A DNA stretch of 64,000 nt. Source: Paenibacillus chitinolyticus NBRC 15660 (GTDB taxonomy: Bacteria > Bacillota > Bacilli > Paenibacillales > NBRC-103111). Position numbers and translations under genes: made by a program. Location: contig NZ_BBJT01000003.1 in assembly GCF_000739915.1 (NCBI RefSeq), positions 124,001-188,000 of the forward strand, given 5' to 3'. Position 1 is the first letter of the stretch. Every line of letters begins with the position of its first letter. A model generated the notes under the pieces. The model had not been told where the DNA came from. It was given only the letters and a program-made list of their open reading frames with translations, and ran no database searches. Below, in pieces: positions 33,429 to 43,037 of this stretch.

Positions 33429-33571
33429 TATGCGCGGCTGTTCAAGGTATGAGTTTACAGACTAAGTCCGATTAAAGATCCTACTTCTCAAAAATAAGAA
33501 TCTAAACAATAATGAGATGGTGATTCAGATTTCCCCACGGTCTCCAATATATTTTGAAAGGATGTTCGTTC

Positions 33572-34111
33572 ATGAAAATAATGGTGATTACAGCTCACCC
33601 CGACTTGACTGCTTCCAGAGTTAACCGGGCATTTGCCCGCAAAGCTTCTACCGTCCCCGGCGTCTATGTACGCGACCTTTACCGGGAATATCCCGAATGG
33701 ACGATTGATGTGGAAAAAGAGCAGCGGCTGCTCACTGAACACGACCGGATTGTTTTCCAGTTCCCTCTTTACTGGTACAGCTCTCCGGCCCTGCTGAAAA
33801 AATGGTTTGACGATGTGCTCACCTACGGCTGGGCGTTCGGAACGGATGGCGTCCATTTGACGGGAAAAGAATTTATCGTCGCCACGACAACGGGCGGAAC
33901 CGAAAATCAATATCGTTCCGGAGGCTCCAACTGGCACACGCTAAGCGAGTTCATGAAACCGATTCAGAGCACGATTGAGAAATGCAACGGCGTTTTTCTC
34001 CCCGTGTTTGCAGCCTATCATTTGTCGGATGCGCCCGAGGCGGAACTTGAGGCGGAAGCCGATCGTTACGCGTCGCACATCGTCAGCCTTCAAGCGGACC
34101 TTGCCGATTAA
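33572..34111 (+). CDS. NAD(P)H oxidoreductase, flavodoxin-like (KefF/YwrO type)
   Basis: 179 residues from ATG at 33572 (the second Met of the open frame; GAAAGGA is well placed). MKIMVITAHPDLTASRVN is the FMN-binding start of the Flavodoxin_2 family, followed by HDRIVFQFPLYWYSSPALLKKW (~56-77) and GWAFGTDG (~84). Such enzymes reduce quinones or nitro compounds with two electrons. Divergent from the HxlR gene with a possible shared operator, suggesting redox-responsive expression. Confidence 0.85.
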   Translation: MKIMVITAHPDLTASRVNRAFARKASTVPGVYVRDLYREYPEWTIDVEKEQRLLTEHDRIVFQFPLYWYSSPALLKKWFDDVLTYGWAFGTDGVHLTGKEFIVATTTGGTENQYRSGGSNWHTLSEFMKPIQSTIEKCNGVFLPVFAAYHLSDAPEAELEAEADRYASHIVSLQADLAD

Positions 34112-34116
34112 CCTGA

Positions 34117-34162
34117 AAAAGAAAGGAGAACAAGTTCGTATGAACTTGTTCTCCTTTCTTTT
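34117..34162 (+). terminator. Strong terminator of the oxidoreductase gene
   Basis: A perfect 21-bp stem starting AAAAGAAAGGAG with a 4-nt loop GTAT and 3' T-rich tail. Confidence 0.85.
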
Positions 34163-34326
34163 GTTTGAATATGCTCAGCCAAGTTCGAGCCCGCCGTTGT
34201 GACGCTTCCCGCTTGAGTCCTGCACGGCATGGTGTGACTCTTCGGCTGCGCTCTGCTTTATTGGTATAAAGTGACAAGTTCGGGGAAATCTACAGACAAG
34301 TTTGCGAGAAGGAGGGAGGCACGCGC

Positions 34327-35871
34327 GTGAAGCTATTCAGACATTTATTCCATATGAACAAAAAATCCGCTCCAACTCCGGCTTCGGTACAAGAAACAGC
34401 GGATACCGTCACCATCAAATCCTCCCTTGCGGAAAATGAACGGTACCTCGATCAGGCGCTGTTTCATACCGATGATTTGGTGAAGCTCACGCTTACGTAC
34501 CAAAACCAGAACCTGCTGCTCTGCTACCTAGATCCGATGTGCGATGAGGTTAAAATCCGGAGCTTTATTCTGAAGCCTCTCGCGGAATCTGAGGAAGAAA
34601 ATCTGGCCGATGTATTCACCGCTCCAAGGGTTTACGCACAAACTTCGCTGGACGAAGCCGCCGATACTTTGCTGCAGGGGCAGGCCGTTCTTTTCAAGGA
34701 AGGCAGCACGGAGTGCTATACGATTACGGTCAATGCGGAAGTCAAGCGGACGACGGAAGAGCCTGAGAACGAAAAAACAGTCCGCGGCTCCCATGAAGGG
34801 TTTATCGAAAATATGACGGCTAACCTGCATCTGATCCGCAAACAGATCAAAAACCGCCACCTTGTCATCCGCCGGTATACGCTCGGAAAAGAAAGCCGCA
34901 CCGAGGTCGCCTTGGCTTATCTGAACCATGTCGCCAAGCCGGAGCTCATTCTGGAAATCGACAAACGCCTCCGTACTATTGCGGGTGCCAACACACTGTC
35001 AACTGACCTGATGGAGGAATATATCGAAGACCGGACGCTGTCTCCGTTCCCCCAGATACTAAAGACGGAGCGCCCTGATAGGGCGGCCGCTAACCTACTC
35101 GAAGGCAGAGCTGTGCTGATATCCGCCGGGACTCCCAGTGTACTGATCATGCCGGTGACGTTTTTTTCGTTCTATCAGTCCCCGGACGATTATTACAGCC
35201 GCACGCTTGCCGGCTCGTTCATCCGGTTCATCCGGCTGCTGAGCTTCGTCATTGCGATTACGCTGCCCGCTTTTTATATCGCGGTCATTACGTTTCATTA
35301 CGAGGTCATTCCCGCCGAGCTCTTGTTCCAAATTAAAGGAAGCGTGGAGATGGTGCCTTATCCGCCGCTTCTGGAGGCTATGTTCATGGAACTGACGCTG
35401 GAGCTGCTGAGGGAGGCGGGAATCCGCCTGCCGGGACCGATCGGACAGACGATCGGCATCGTAGGAGGTCTTGTGATCGGGGACGCGGTCGTGCGGGTCG
35501 GACTCGTATCGTATCCGATGATTATCGTCGTCGCTCTCACCGCCATTTCTTCCTTTATCGTCCCTTCCCACGAGATGAGCGCATCCGTGCGGCTGCTCAG
35601 GTTTGCCGTCATGATCCCGGCTGCCCTGCTCGGCTTTATCGGCATCGTTTTCAGCCTGATTTTCATCCTGATCCATTTGTGCAAGCTGGAGTCGTTCGGC
35701 ACTCCGTACCTGGCACCGGCGGCTCCTTTCCGCCTGAAGGACTGGAAAGACACTATTTTCCGGTTCCCGCTATGGAAAAAAGACAACCGCGTCAACATGG
35801 CAAAACCTTCTGTGAAGAAGGACAACGCGGATTCAAAGGAGCTGCAGGAGAATGACACACAATTCGAATAA
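34327..35871 (+). CDS. GerA-family spore germinant receptor A subunit
   Basis: 514 residues, GTG start at 34327 with GAAGGAGGGAGG upstream. The order is that of GerAA/GerKA: a cytosolic N-terminal ~250 residues, then membrane segments beginning with RFIRLLSFVIAITLPAFYIA (~300-319) and the family landmark PPLLEAMFMELTLELLREAG (~346-365), and a short Lys/Asp-rich tail. It forms the inner-membrane complex with the B and C subunits encoded next and detects nutrients that break spore dormancy. Its stop overlaps the B gene by 20 nt. Confidence 0.95.
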   Translation: MKLFRHLFHMNKKSAPTPASVQETADTVTIKSSLAENERYLDQALFHTDDLVKLTLTYQNQNLLLCYLDPMCDEVKIRSFILKPLAESEEENLADVFTAPRVYAQTSLDEAADTLLQGQAVLFKEGSTECYTITVNAEVKRTTEEPENEKTVRGSHEGFIENMTANLHLIRKQIKNRHLVIRRYTLGKESRTEVALAYLNHVAKPELILEIDKRLRTIAGANTLSTDLMEEYIEDRTLSPFPQILKTERPDRAAANLLEGRAVLISAGTPSVLIMPVTFFSFYQSPDDYYSRTLAGSFIRFIRLLSFVIAITLPAFYIAVITFHYEVIPAELLFQIKGSVEMVPYPPLLEAMFMELTLELLREAGIRLPGPIGQTIGIVGGLVIGDAVVRVGLVSYPMIIVVALTAISSFIVPSHEMSASVRLLRFAVMIPAALLGFIGIVFSLIFILIHLCKLESFGTPYLAPAAPFRLKDWKDTIFRFPLWKKDNRVNMAKPSVKKDNADSKELQENDTQFE

Positions 35872-36955
35872 AATAAGTCCGAAGCAGATGCTTTTTCTCG
35901 TTCTCCAGACCCAGATCGGCGTCCAGGTGCTTTTCATGCCTTCCCGGGTACAGGCGTTTGCCAAAGGCGACGCCTGGATGTCGGTCCTGCTCGCCGGTTT
36001 GTTCAGCCAACTGCTTATTCTGATGATGTGGGCCCTGAACAAACGCTTTCCCTCGGCTACTCTGTATGACTTTATGCCCCGCTTGACAGGCAAAGCGGCC
36101 GCAGCGTTCCTTCAGGTACTGTATATCGTTTATTTTACCGTCCAGAGCAGTCTCATTCTGATGTTTTTTTACGAAGTGATCCGCGATTGGGTCTTTCCCG
36201 AGACGCCGGAATGGCTCATTACCGGTCTCATGGTGCTCGCCTGCATTTATCTGACCCAGGAAAATCTGCAGATCATCGCCCGGTTCTTTCTGCTGGTCAG
36301 CATCGTGATTCTCGTCATGATCTTTATATCCGTGTATGCTTATACGCATTCCAATCTGCTGTATATTTTCCCGATCGGGCAGGCCGGATTTCTCCCGGTT
36401 GTACGGGGGGCGCACGAAGCGATGAATACGCTGACCGGCTATGAATGGATTCTTTTTTGCTATCCGTTCGTGGAAGGGACACCCCGGCGGAAGCTGGCTG
36501 CGGCATCCGTAGCCAACGCTTTCTCAACCCTGTTGTACACGTTTCTCGTCTTTACGAGTATCGTTGTATTCAGCCCTTCCGAACTTGGCCTGCTGCCCCA
36601 TCCGGTTCTGTATATGGTTAAAGCGCTGACGTTCACGATCATCGAACGTCCCGACCTGTATTTCCTCTCCGCCTGGATCGTCGTGGTCGCGACGTCCATT
36701 ATGGCTAGTCTGTATATGGCTTCGACGGGTATCTCCCATTTGTTAGGCATGAGCAACCACCGCAAACCTGTTCTGTTTACGGCCATCGCGTTCTTGGCGA
36801 TTGCGCTGCTGATTCATGACCAGGATGTAATGAAAACTTTGGGCAAAATCGTATCGCTGTCGAGCTATTTTTTCCTGGGCTTCGTTCCCCTCCTTTTACT
36901 TCTGATTTCGCTTGCTTTGCATATTCGCGAGGGAGGGAGGCGGCTCGTAAAATGA
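35852..36955 (+). CDS. GerB-family spore germination permease
   Basis: 367 residues, about ten membrane segments of the amino acid-polyamine-organocation type. Start (KISPKQMLFLVLQTQIGVQV) and middle (NTLTGYEWILFCYPFVEG) resemble the endospore germination permease family (GerAB/GerKB), the ligand-binding subunit. Overlaps genes on both sides by 20 and 4 nt, so translation of the three subunits is coupled. Confidence 0.93.
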   Translation: MTHNSNKISPKQMLFLVLQTQIGVQVLFMPSRVQAFAKGDAWMSVLLAGLFSQLLILMMWALNKRFPSATLYDFMPRLTGKAAAAFLQVLYIVYFTVQSSLILMFFYEVIRDWVFPETPEWLITGLMVLACIYLTQENLQIIARFFLLVSIVILVMIFISVYAYTHSNLLYIFPIGQAGFLPVVRGAHEAMNTLTGYEWILFCYPFVEGTPRRKLAAASVANAFSTLLYTFLVFTSIVVFSPSELGLLPHPVLYMVKALTFTIIERPDLYFLSAWIVVVATSIMASLYMASTGISHLLGMSNHRKPVLFTAIAFLAIALLIHDQDVMKTLGKIVSLSSYFFLGFVPLLLLLISLALHIREGGRRLVK

Positions 36956-38076
36956 ACCGATTTTCCAAAACCGCGGCAAGCCTGCTGACTCTTCTCCTGC
37001 TCGGCGGATGCTGGGATCAGCAGCTTCTCAAAAGCTCCCGTATCATACATATCGGGGGATTCGACCGGGGAGAAGGAGATGAACTGAAAGTTACCGTCGC
37101 CTTTCCGGACGTATCCAGTACTGAAGGGGGGCGAAGCGAAACCAACGAACTACACACGGTAACGAGCAATACGACTCAGCAGGCCCGCGGATTTCTCGAT
37201 CATGAAATATCGGGGAATTATTCCCCGTCCAAGCTGCTTGTGCTTCTGCTCGGCGAAGAATGGGCGCGCGCCCAAAATATTATGCCTTACATGGATGTGT
37301 ATTACCGCGATCCCAAAAGCCCGTTGAACGCCCGGCTTGCGGTAGTCAACGGAACAGCGGAAGACTTGATCGGATTGAAAAAGGTCGGAACGAAGCTCCT
37401 CGGACGCTTTCTGGATGCACTGCTCGAAAACATGGAGGACGGTACCGTCATCCCGCGGATCAATTTCCAGTCGATCGGCCCTGTCAAGCCTGGACAGGAC
37501 TTTGCCCTCCCCTATGTGTCGATTCACAACAAAAAACCCGTTGTTCAAGGTGTAGCGCTGTTCCACAGCAATGTAATGACGGCCTCCCTCAACTCTGAAG
37601 AATCTCTCATCTATCTGCTTCTCAAGGGACAAAGGGGAAAAACGGCGCGCCTCACACTTCCCGTGAACATCGAGGAGGAGGAAGAGCATGAGACAAAGGC
37701 GGACCGCTACATTACAGTCGATCTCCATAAGTACTCACGGAAAATAAAAGTGGAGCTGACGGAGAGCGGCGGGGTCAGAGTCAAAATCCAGTTGAAAATC
37801 AATGCCGCGATTATCGAGTACCCGCTTGACCGGCTGAACAAAAAAGAAACGCTTCAGAAACTGAATGCAGAACTTTCCAGACTGCTGACTGCCCGGGCCA
37901 AAGCCGTTACGCGCAAAATGCAGGAAGCCAATCACGACGGATACGGTGTAGCGCTGAGGCTGATGGCTTTTCATCCCGAAGCCTGGAAGAAGATGAACTG
38001 GGAGGAAGACTACAAGGAAGTGCAGTTCGAGCCGGACATCCGGCTGAAAATCGAACGTAAGGGGATTACGTTCTAG
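36952..38076 (+). CDS. Ger(x)C-family germination lipoprotein
   Basis: 374 residues, ATG overlapping the previous stop. Lipobox LLLLGGCWD (Cys ~20) followed by the Ger(x)C start DQQLLKSSRIIHIGGFDRG and the usual three alpha/beta domains; the C-terminal part ends with W(K)KMNWEEDYKEVQFEPDI. It is the lipid-anchored C subunit of the receptor on the outer side of the inner spore membrane. Length normal for the family (~370). Confidence 0.93.
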   Translation: MNRFSKTAASLLTLLLLGGCWDQQLLKSSRIIHIGGFDRGEGDELKVTVAFPDVSSTEGGRSETNELHTVTSNTTQQARGFLDHEISGNYSPSKLLVLLLGEEWARAQNIMPYMDVYYRDPKSPLNARLAVVNGTAEDLIGLKKVGTKLLGRFLDALLENMEDGTVIPRINFQSIGPVKPGQDFALPYVSIHNKKPVVQGVALFHSNVMTASLNSEESLIYLLLKGQRGKTARLTLPVNIEEEEEHETKADRYITVDLHKYSRKIKVELTESGGVRVKIQLKINAAIIEYPLDRLNKKETLQKLNAELSRLLTARAKAVTRKMQEANHDGYGVALRLMAFHPEAWKKMNWEEDYKEVQFEPDIRLKIERKGITF

Positions 38077-38107
38077 GAAGACGTCTTGAACGATTAACCG
38101 CAATAAA

Positions 38108-38144
38108 AAACCAGGAAGCTCCCGAAAGAGTTCCTGGTTTCTTT
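38108..38144 (+). terminator. Terminator of the germination operon
   Basis: AAACCAGGAAGCTC with GAGTTCCTGGTTT (one-base bulge), CTTT tail; convergent with the dehydrogenase operon, so it may act both ways. Confidence 0.7.
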
Positions 38145-38189
38145 ATTGCAGCCGTGCCGTTTCAAGTGCGGCTGAACCGGTCCCCGCCG

Positions 38190-39467
38190 CTACACGATTC
38201 CGGCCGCGGATGCCCGCTTAAAGTCGGCCAGGCTCACACTCTTGCCGCCGTTCAGCCGCGATTCTTCCGCGCCGAACGCCATCAGGTGGCTCTGCAGCGA
38301 AGCGGAGGCGGATGTCCGGCTTGCGGCAGGGGCGCGGCCGTACTCGCGGACGTCCTTCAGGAAGGAGGCGACCATCCGCTCGTCTCCGCCTCCGTGTCCG
38401 TCCCCGGCGATATTGCAGCGGACTTCCACCGCTTCTCCGGTAGTGAAACGGTGCAGGGTGTACGTGCCTGTGTCCATATCGCCCAGAATTTCGCCTCGGG
38501 TCCCCATGATCTGGACCCGTCTGCCGCCGCCCTGTGTAAAACCGGACATCGTGAAGGCCGCGGTCGCTCCTCCGGCAAACTCCATGTTCACGACCTGATG
38601 ATCCACGACATCGTTATCGCAGCGGTACACGCAGCGTCCGAACGGCCCTTCCTTCAGCGCCTTGACGATGCCTTCATGGGACAGGTCGTGTGTCATGTAA
38701 CGCGCCCACGGATGATCCGGCGGCTGAATGTAGAGCTTCAGCGCGGAGAACGGGCATTCTTTTTCGACCACGCAGCCTTCGATGCATCTGTCGGTCGATC
38801 CCGCGGGGGCGTTCTCCTTCTTGAAATGAAACAAGGAGCCGAATGAACTGACGCTCGTGCACTCCCCGCCCATAAGCCACGAAATAATGTCCAGATCGTG
38901 GCACGATTTGGCCAAAATCATCGGGCTCGTCTCTTCGGCGCGGCGCCAGTTGCCCCGCACGTAGCTGTGAGTCATATGGGCGTAGCCCACATTTTCGGTC
39001 AGTTGGATGGACGCGATATCACCGAGTTCTCCGGCATCCAGGTGCTGTTTGATTCCCGCCCAGAACAGGGAGTACCTCAGAACGTGGCTGACGACGAGAA
39101 GCCGGTCATGGGCTTTGGCCGCCCCGACCAACTGCACGCACTCTTCCAGCTTGGGCGACATCGGTTTTTCCAGCAGAACGTGATAACCGAGCTCCAGCGC
39201 CTTCATAGCCGGCACGAAATGCATCCGGTCCAGCGTGCTGATTATCATGATGTCGGCGATTTTACCCCGCTCGAATGCTTGCTCCCATGACGAATATACA
39301 TAGTCGGGCTTGATTCCGTGTATCCGCGAAATGAGTTTCCGTCTGCCTTCATCGGGCTCCGCTACGGATATAATGTTGAGCTCGTGGGGATATTTCTCCG
39401 CGTACGGTCCGTAAATGTAACGCCCCCTGCTTCCGGCACCGAGCAGTACCGCTGTTAATGCTGCCAC
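38190..39467 (-). CDS. Gfo/Idh/MocA-family sugar oxidoreductase
   Basis: 425 residues, ATG at 39467. N-terminal Rossmann domain with VLLGAGSRGRYI (~5-16), the invariant EKP (in HVLLEKPMSP ~95) and a GG-type C-terminal domain of the family; a Cys-rich stretch (CIEGCVVEKECPF ~232) is unusual and might bind metal. Such enzymes oxidise or reduce sugars or cyclitols with NAD(P). Encoded last in the operon of the sugar transporter, so it probably acts on the imported sugar. Confidence 0.9.
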   Translation of the reverse strand: MAALTAVLLGAGSRGRYIYGPYAEKYPHELNIISVAEPDEGRRKLISRIHGIKPDYVYSSWEQAFERGKIADIMIISTLDRMHFVPAMKALELGYHVLLEKPMSPKLEECVQLVGAAKAHDRLLVVSHVLRYSLFWAGIKQHLDAGELGDIASIQLTENVGYAHMTHSYVRGNWRRAEETSPMILAKSCHDLDIISWLMGGECTSVSSFGSLFHFKKENAPAGSTDRCIEGCVVEKECPFSALKLYIQPPDHPWARYMTHDLSHEGIVKALKEGPFGRCVYRCDNDVVDHQVVNMEFAGGATAAFTMSGFTQGGGRRVQIMGTRGEILGDMDTGTYTLHRFTTGEAVEVRCNIAGDGHGGGDERMVASFLKDVREYGRAPAASRTSASASLQSHLMAFGAEESRLNGGKSVSLADFKRASAAGIV

Positions 39468-39580
39468 TTTACTTCCTCCTCTTGCTTCGGCTTATGTTCC
39501 GATTGTACAAGAGAGAGACTTCGGCCTAAAGAGATCGTTCGTTACTTTCATATACTTCTGTTGACGTGTGTGCCTCCCGA

Positions 39581-41257
39581 TCAGCCGCTGTCGCCGCTTG
39601 CCCGCCGGCTCCGGTATTCCTGCGGGGTGGATTCGTTCTGCTTTTTGAAAAAACGGATAAAAGCCAGAGCCGAATTGTAGCCCAGCATAGAGGCGATCTC
39701 CCCTACCCTCATCGGACTTCCGAGCAGCAGCTCCTTGGCCTTCAAATTCCGGTAATCGTTGATGTAATCGGACAATCCGATCCCCGTCATTTGTTTATAA
39801 AGCCGCGAAAGGTAAGAGGGGTTAAGGCCGACGTGATCGGCTATGGCATTCAGCGAGATATCCTTCGCGAGATTGTCCGCAATGTAAGTATGAACCCGCT
39901 GGACAAGCTCATCCGGAAAATGAGCCGCCTGCTCGCCGTTCCAGTCGAAGATGAGCTCCGCCGTCTGCAAAAAATACGCTTTGAGCGCAGCCGCGGTCAT
40001 ATCCGCTTCACTGTGGAACAAAGTCGACAAATCGTGGCTGCTGTTCAGGTACGCCCTCAGCTCGTCATTTTTGTTCACATAGGCGAGAAAAACGGCGGAA
40101 AGCGAATGATACACTTCTCTCTTCCGTTCAAACGGCCATTCGTCGCTTTCCCATAGATCGCTGATCTCCTTGTACACGTTAAAAAATTCGCAGCGGTGGC
40201 CGTTCTCCAGGCATTTTCCGAGCAGTTGCACGCGGGCGGCCGTAAAAAACTCGCTCCGCTTTTGCGCGTGGCCGGTTTCCCCGTGATTGTCAGGCGCGGG
40301 TTCCGTTAAAATGATTTCATTTCCGAGGCCCGCTCCGAACAAAAAGTTATATTTCAGCTCATGAAATTTGTCGGAAATATCGTCCCAAGGAACCGGATTT
40401 TTGCCCACTACAAAAGAAACCGGCAGCTTAAGCAGCTGTTTACAGGCCCGCTGGATCGTTTCAAGAGCATTTCCGACGAAACGCCGTGTACGGTCCCAGT
40501 TGTCCCCGGAAACGTTCTTTTCGGGACAAGACGATTCCGCCGGCTGAATGAACCAGGCGATTTTCACCTGGTCGTACACGTAAGTGTACACGCGTGCACC
40601 CGGCGACAAAATCTCTTCCGCGATATTTTGTACGGCATACACAAAGAGCGCTTTATCCGGCGGCGTCAGCATTTCCCGCCATACATCCACTCTTCCCAGA
40701 AGCAGCAAAACCGGCTCTTCCCCCTGAAGCGGAATGCCGATCTCCCGGAAATGCCGGTCAAGCTGCTCCCCGGCCGGCTTTTTTCCCTGAAGCAGACTGC
40801 TCACATATTCTTTTTGGAGAGAAGGGAGCGCCCGCTTCATGCTTTCCTCCGCGCGTTCAATCATCTCTTCACGCGCTTTTTCTTCATCGAGCTTGCCGAT
40901 CGCCCGGGTCACGGCAGCGATGATTTTCTCGTCGCTTTCAATTTTCAGCAGATAATCGAAGCCGCCGTATTTAACCGCATTCTGCACATATTGAAAATCG
41001 TTATAGCCGGTCAGAAAGATCACTTTGCACGAAGGCCAATTCGTTTTGATTTCCCGGAGCAGGCCGATACCCTCCAGCCCCGGCATTTTAATATCCGAAA
41101 TGACAAGATCGATCCGCTTGTTCCGCAATACTTCCAGCGCCTCTTCTCCGGAATACGCGGTATGAATCTCCAGGGAAAGCTCCGGGGTTTCTTCGAAAAG
41201 ATCCTTAAGGCCCTCCACGATAATCGGGATATCGTCTACAATCAGCAATCGGTACAT
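39581..41257 (-). CDS. YesN-type two-component response regulator (AraC family)
   Basis: 558 residues, ATG at 41257 with GAGGAGG upstream. Receiver domain (~1-120; phospho-Asp 55 in LVISDIKMPG), a long ~300-residue linker domain and a C-terminal AraC helix-turn-helix pair (~450-550) with LNPSYLSRLYKQMTGIGLSD and GYNSALAFIRFFKK. This architecture is typical for YesN regulators that activate sugar ABC transporter genes. Paired with the kinase gene 13 bases upstream. Confidence 0.92.
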   Translation of the reverse strand: MYRLLIVDDIPIIVEGLKDLFEETPELSLEIHTAYSGEEALEVLRNKRIDLVISDIKMPGLEGIGLLREIKTNWPSCKVIFLTGYNDFQYVQNAVKYGGFDYLLKIESDEKIIAAVTRAIGKLDEEKAREEMIERAEESMKRALPSLQKEYVSSLLQGKKPAGEQLDRHFREIGIPLQGEEPVLLLLGRVDVWREMLTPPDKALFVYAVQNIAEEILSPGARVYTYVYDQVKIAWFIQPAESSCPEKNVSGDNWDRTRRFVGNALETIQRACKQLLKLPVSFVVGKNPVPWDDISDKFHELKYNFLFGAGLGNEIILTEPAPDNHGETGHAQKRSEFFTAARVQLLGKCLENGHRCEFFNVYKEISDLWESDEWPFERKREVYHSLSAVFLAYVNKNDELRAYLNSSHDLSTLFHSEADMTAAALKAYFLQTAELIFDWNGEQAAHFPDELVQRVHTYIADNLAKDISLNAIADHVGLNPSYLSRLYKQMTGIGLSDYINDYRNLKAKELLLGSPMRVGEIASMLGYNSALAFIRFFKKQNESTPQEYRSRRASGDSG

Positions 41258-41270
41258 TCGGTCTCCTCCT

Positions 41271-43001
41271 CTAGCTGTTTCCGATGTGAATGCCTGCTTT
41301 CAGGCCGCCCAGCTCCGATCGGTCCACCGTGATCCCGTAGCCCTGCCCGTAGCGGAGCTGGATTCTCCGGTGAACGTTCACAAGACCGGTTGTCTCTTCA
41401 AGCTCGTGATTTCCGTCCGCAAGACGTCTGCGGAGTTTGCCGAGTTCCTCGTCCGTCAATGTCGTACCGTTGTCTTCCACATAGATGGTAATACCTTTGG
41501 CGTCCATCCTGCTCCAGACCCGGAGAAACCCGGCGCCCGGCGTGCTTCCGAGCGCGTGTTTGTAAGCGTTCTCTATAATCGGCTGCAGGATAAGCCGGGG
41601 GACGCGCGTGTCAAGCTCCTCTACCTCGAACACCGCTTCAATGCGGTCTCCGTAGCACACTTTTTGCATATCCACGTAGGTACGCGAATGGTTGATTTCT
41701 AGCGAAAGCGGAATTTCATCCTCGTCGTCGCGGGTAATAAAATGAAAATAATCCCCGATGTATAAGCAGAACTGGTAAGCTTTCTCCTTATGCTCCGATT
41801 TAATCAGGCGGCACAGGACAAAGAAGCAGTTATACAAAAAATGCGGATTAATCTGGGACTGCAGCCGTTTCAGCTCCGAACGCTGACTGCGGATTTGCTG
41901 CTCGTAATTTTGCTCGATCAGCTCCCGCAGCGAATGGATCGTCTGATTGAACGCATGGTACAAATACCCGAATTCGTCGTTGCCCCGGTCGACCGCAATG
42001 AGCTCCAGCCGGTTTTGCTGGACGCGTCTGAACGACTGCACCAGCTTTAATAACGGCCGGTAAATGAGCCGGAACAGGAAGAACGAGAAGAACAGGACCA
42101 CCGCAACCGCCAGAACGCACGCCCACCTGAACCACACGCGGTAAGTCTGTATGGGGCCGAGCAGCGTTTTCTCGGGAATGCAGCTGACCGAATACGAGTT
42201 CCACAGGGCCGAGTAGTTGTAGACCGCCATATACCGGTCGCTGCCTACCGTAATCGTCTCGTAGCCCTGTTTGTTCCCTTCCGCGCTTTTCTCCCCGACA
42301 AAAGCTTTCGCCGCCGTCAGCAGCTGCGGGTCATTCCCGCTCTGAAAATTCCACCCTCGATCCGTGTTGATCAGCAGGGTTTCCCCGCCGAAGGAGCCGC
42401 TGATCTGCGCCAGCGACTGTCTGATTTTGGCCGTCGACAGCTCGACGCCGACGATATACAAGGGCTCCCGGGTCGAATTCGAGGGCACCTGCATGCTCAG
42501 GAACAGCCGGTCGTCCCAGAAGACAAAAGGCTCATCGGCCCGTTTATTCCGCAGTTGAAGTGCTTCATATTCCGCCAAATCCACGAAGGTATCGTACTTG
42601 ACGCTGAGCAGCGTCCGCTGAATGAGCGGCACGTAGGCCTTCACTTCCTGGATGAACGCACTGGAGTCTTTCGTCAGATTCAGACGCTTCTGGATGGCGA
42701 GAATTTTCTGGGAACGGTCGTAATCCGACAGTTCATTGCCCATGGCGGCGATTTCCTGCAAATCGCTGTCCGTTACGTAATTCGGCAGAAACCGGTTGAT
42801 CCGGTCCGCTTCCTTGTCCAGCGAATCCAGATAATACCCGGTCGTATTCAGGATGGACTGGGACCTTTCCTGGCGGATGCTCTCCGACCCCTTCTCGTTA
42901 ATCAACCAGGTGATGGCCATAATCGGAAGCAGGGCGGCCATAAATACCGCCATAATTTTTTTGAAAATGGAGGAGTCCTGCAGGCTGAGATTGAGTTTCA
43001 T
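41271..43001 (-). CDS. YesM-type sensor histidine kinase
   Basis: 576 residues, ATG at 43001. Two membrane segments (~13-32 and ~290-310) around a Cache-like extracytoplasmic domain, a HAMP segment, then the His_kinase domain with the phospho-His in SQINPHFLYNCFFVLCRL (~382) and the ATPase N-box LILQPIIENAYKHAL (~480). The extracytoplasmic part probably reads a sugar or its binding protein. Belongs with the regulator at 39581. Confidence 0.92.
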   Translation of the reverse strand: MKLNLSLQDSSIFKKIMAVFMAALLPIMAITWLINEKGSESIRQERSQSILNTTGYYLDSLDKEADRINRFLPNYVTDSDLQEIAAMGNELSDYDRSQKILAIQKRLNLTKDSSAFIQEVKAYVPLIQRTLLSVKYDTFVDLAEYEALQLRNKRADEPFVFWDDRLFLSMQVPSNSTREPLYIVGVELSTAKIRQSLAQISGSFGGETLLINTDRGWNFQSGNDPQLLTAAKAFVGEKSAEGNKQGYETITVGSDRYMAVYNYSALWNSYSVSCIPEKTLLGPIQTYRVWFRWACVLAVAVVLFFSFFLFRLIYRPLLKLVQSFRRVQQNRLELIAVDRGNDEFGYLYHAFNQTIHSLRELIEQNYEQQIRSQRSELKRLQSQINPHFLYNCFFVLCRLIKSEHKEKAYQFCLYIGDYFHFITRDDEDEIPLSLEINHSRTYVDMQKVCYGDRIEAVFEVEELDTRVPRLILQPIIENAYKHALGSTPGAGFLRVWSRMDAKGITIYVEDNGTTLTDEELGKLRRRLADGNHELEETTGLVNVHRRIQLRYGQGYGITVDRSELGGLKAGIHIGNS

Positions 43002-43037
43002 GAATACCGCTCCCCTTACGCTCGAATGCCCGTCCCG

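Noticed and set aside
33488-33937. 149-codon reverse frame opposite the flavodoxin-like gene
   Set aside because: Antisense of a clearly recognised oxidoreductase.
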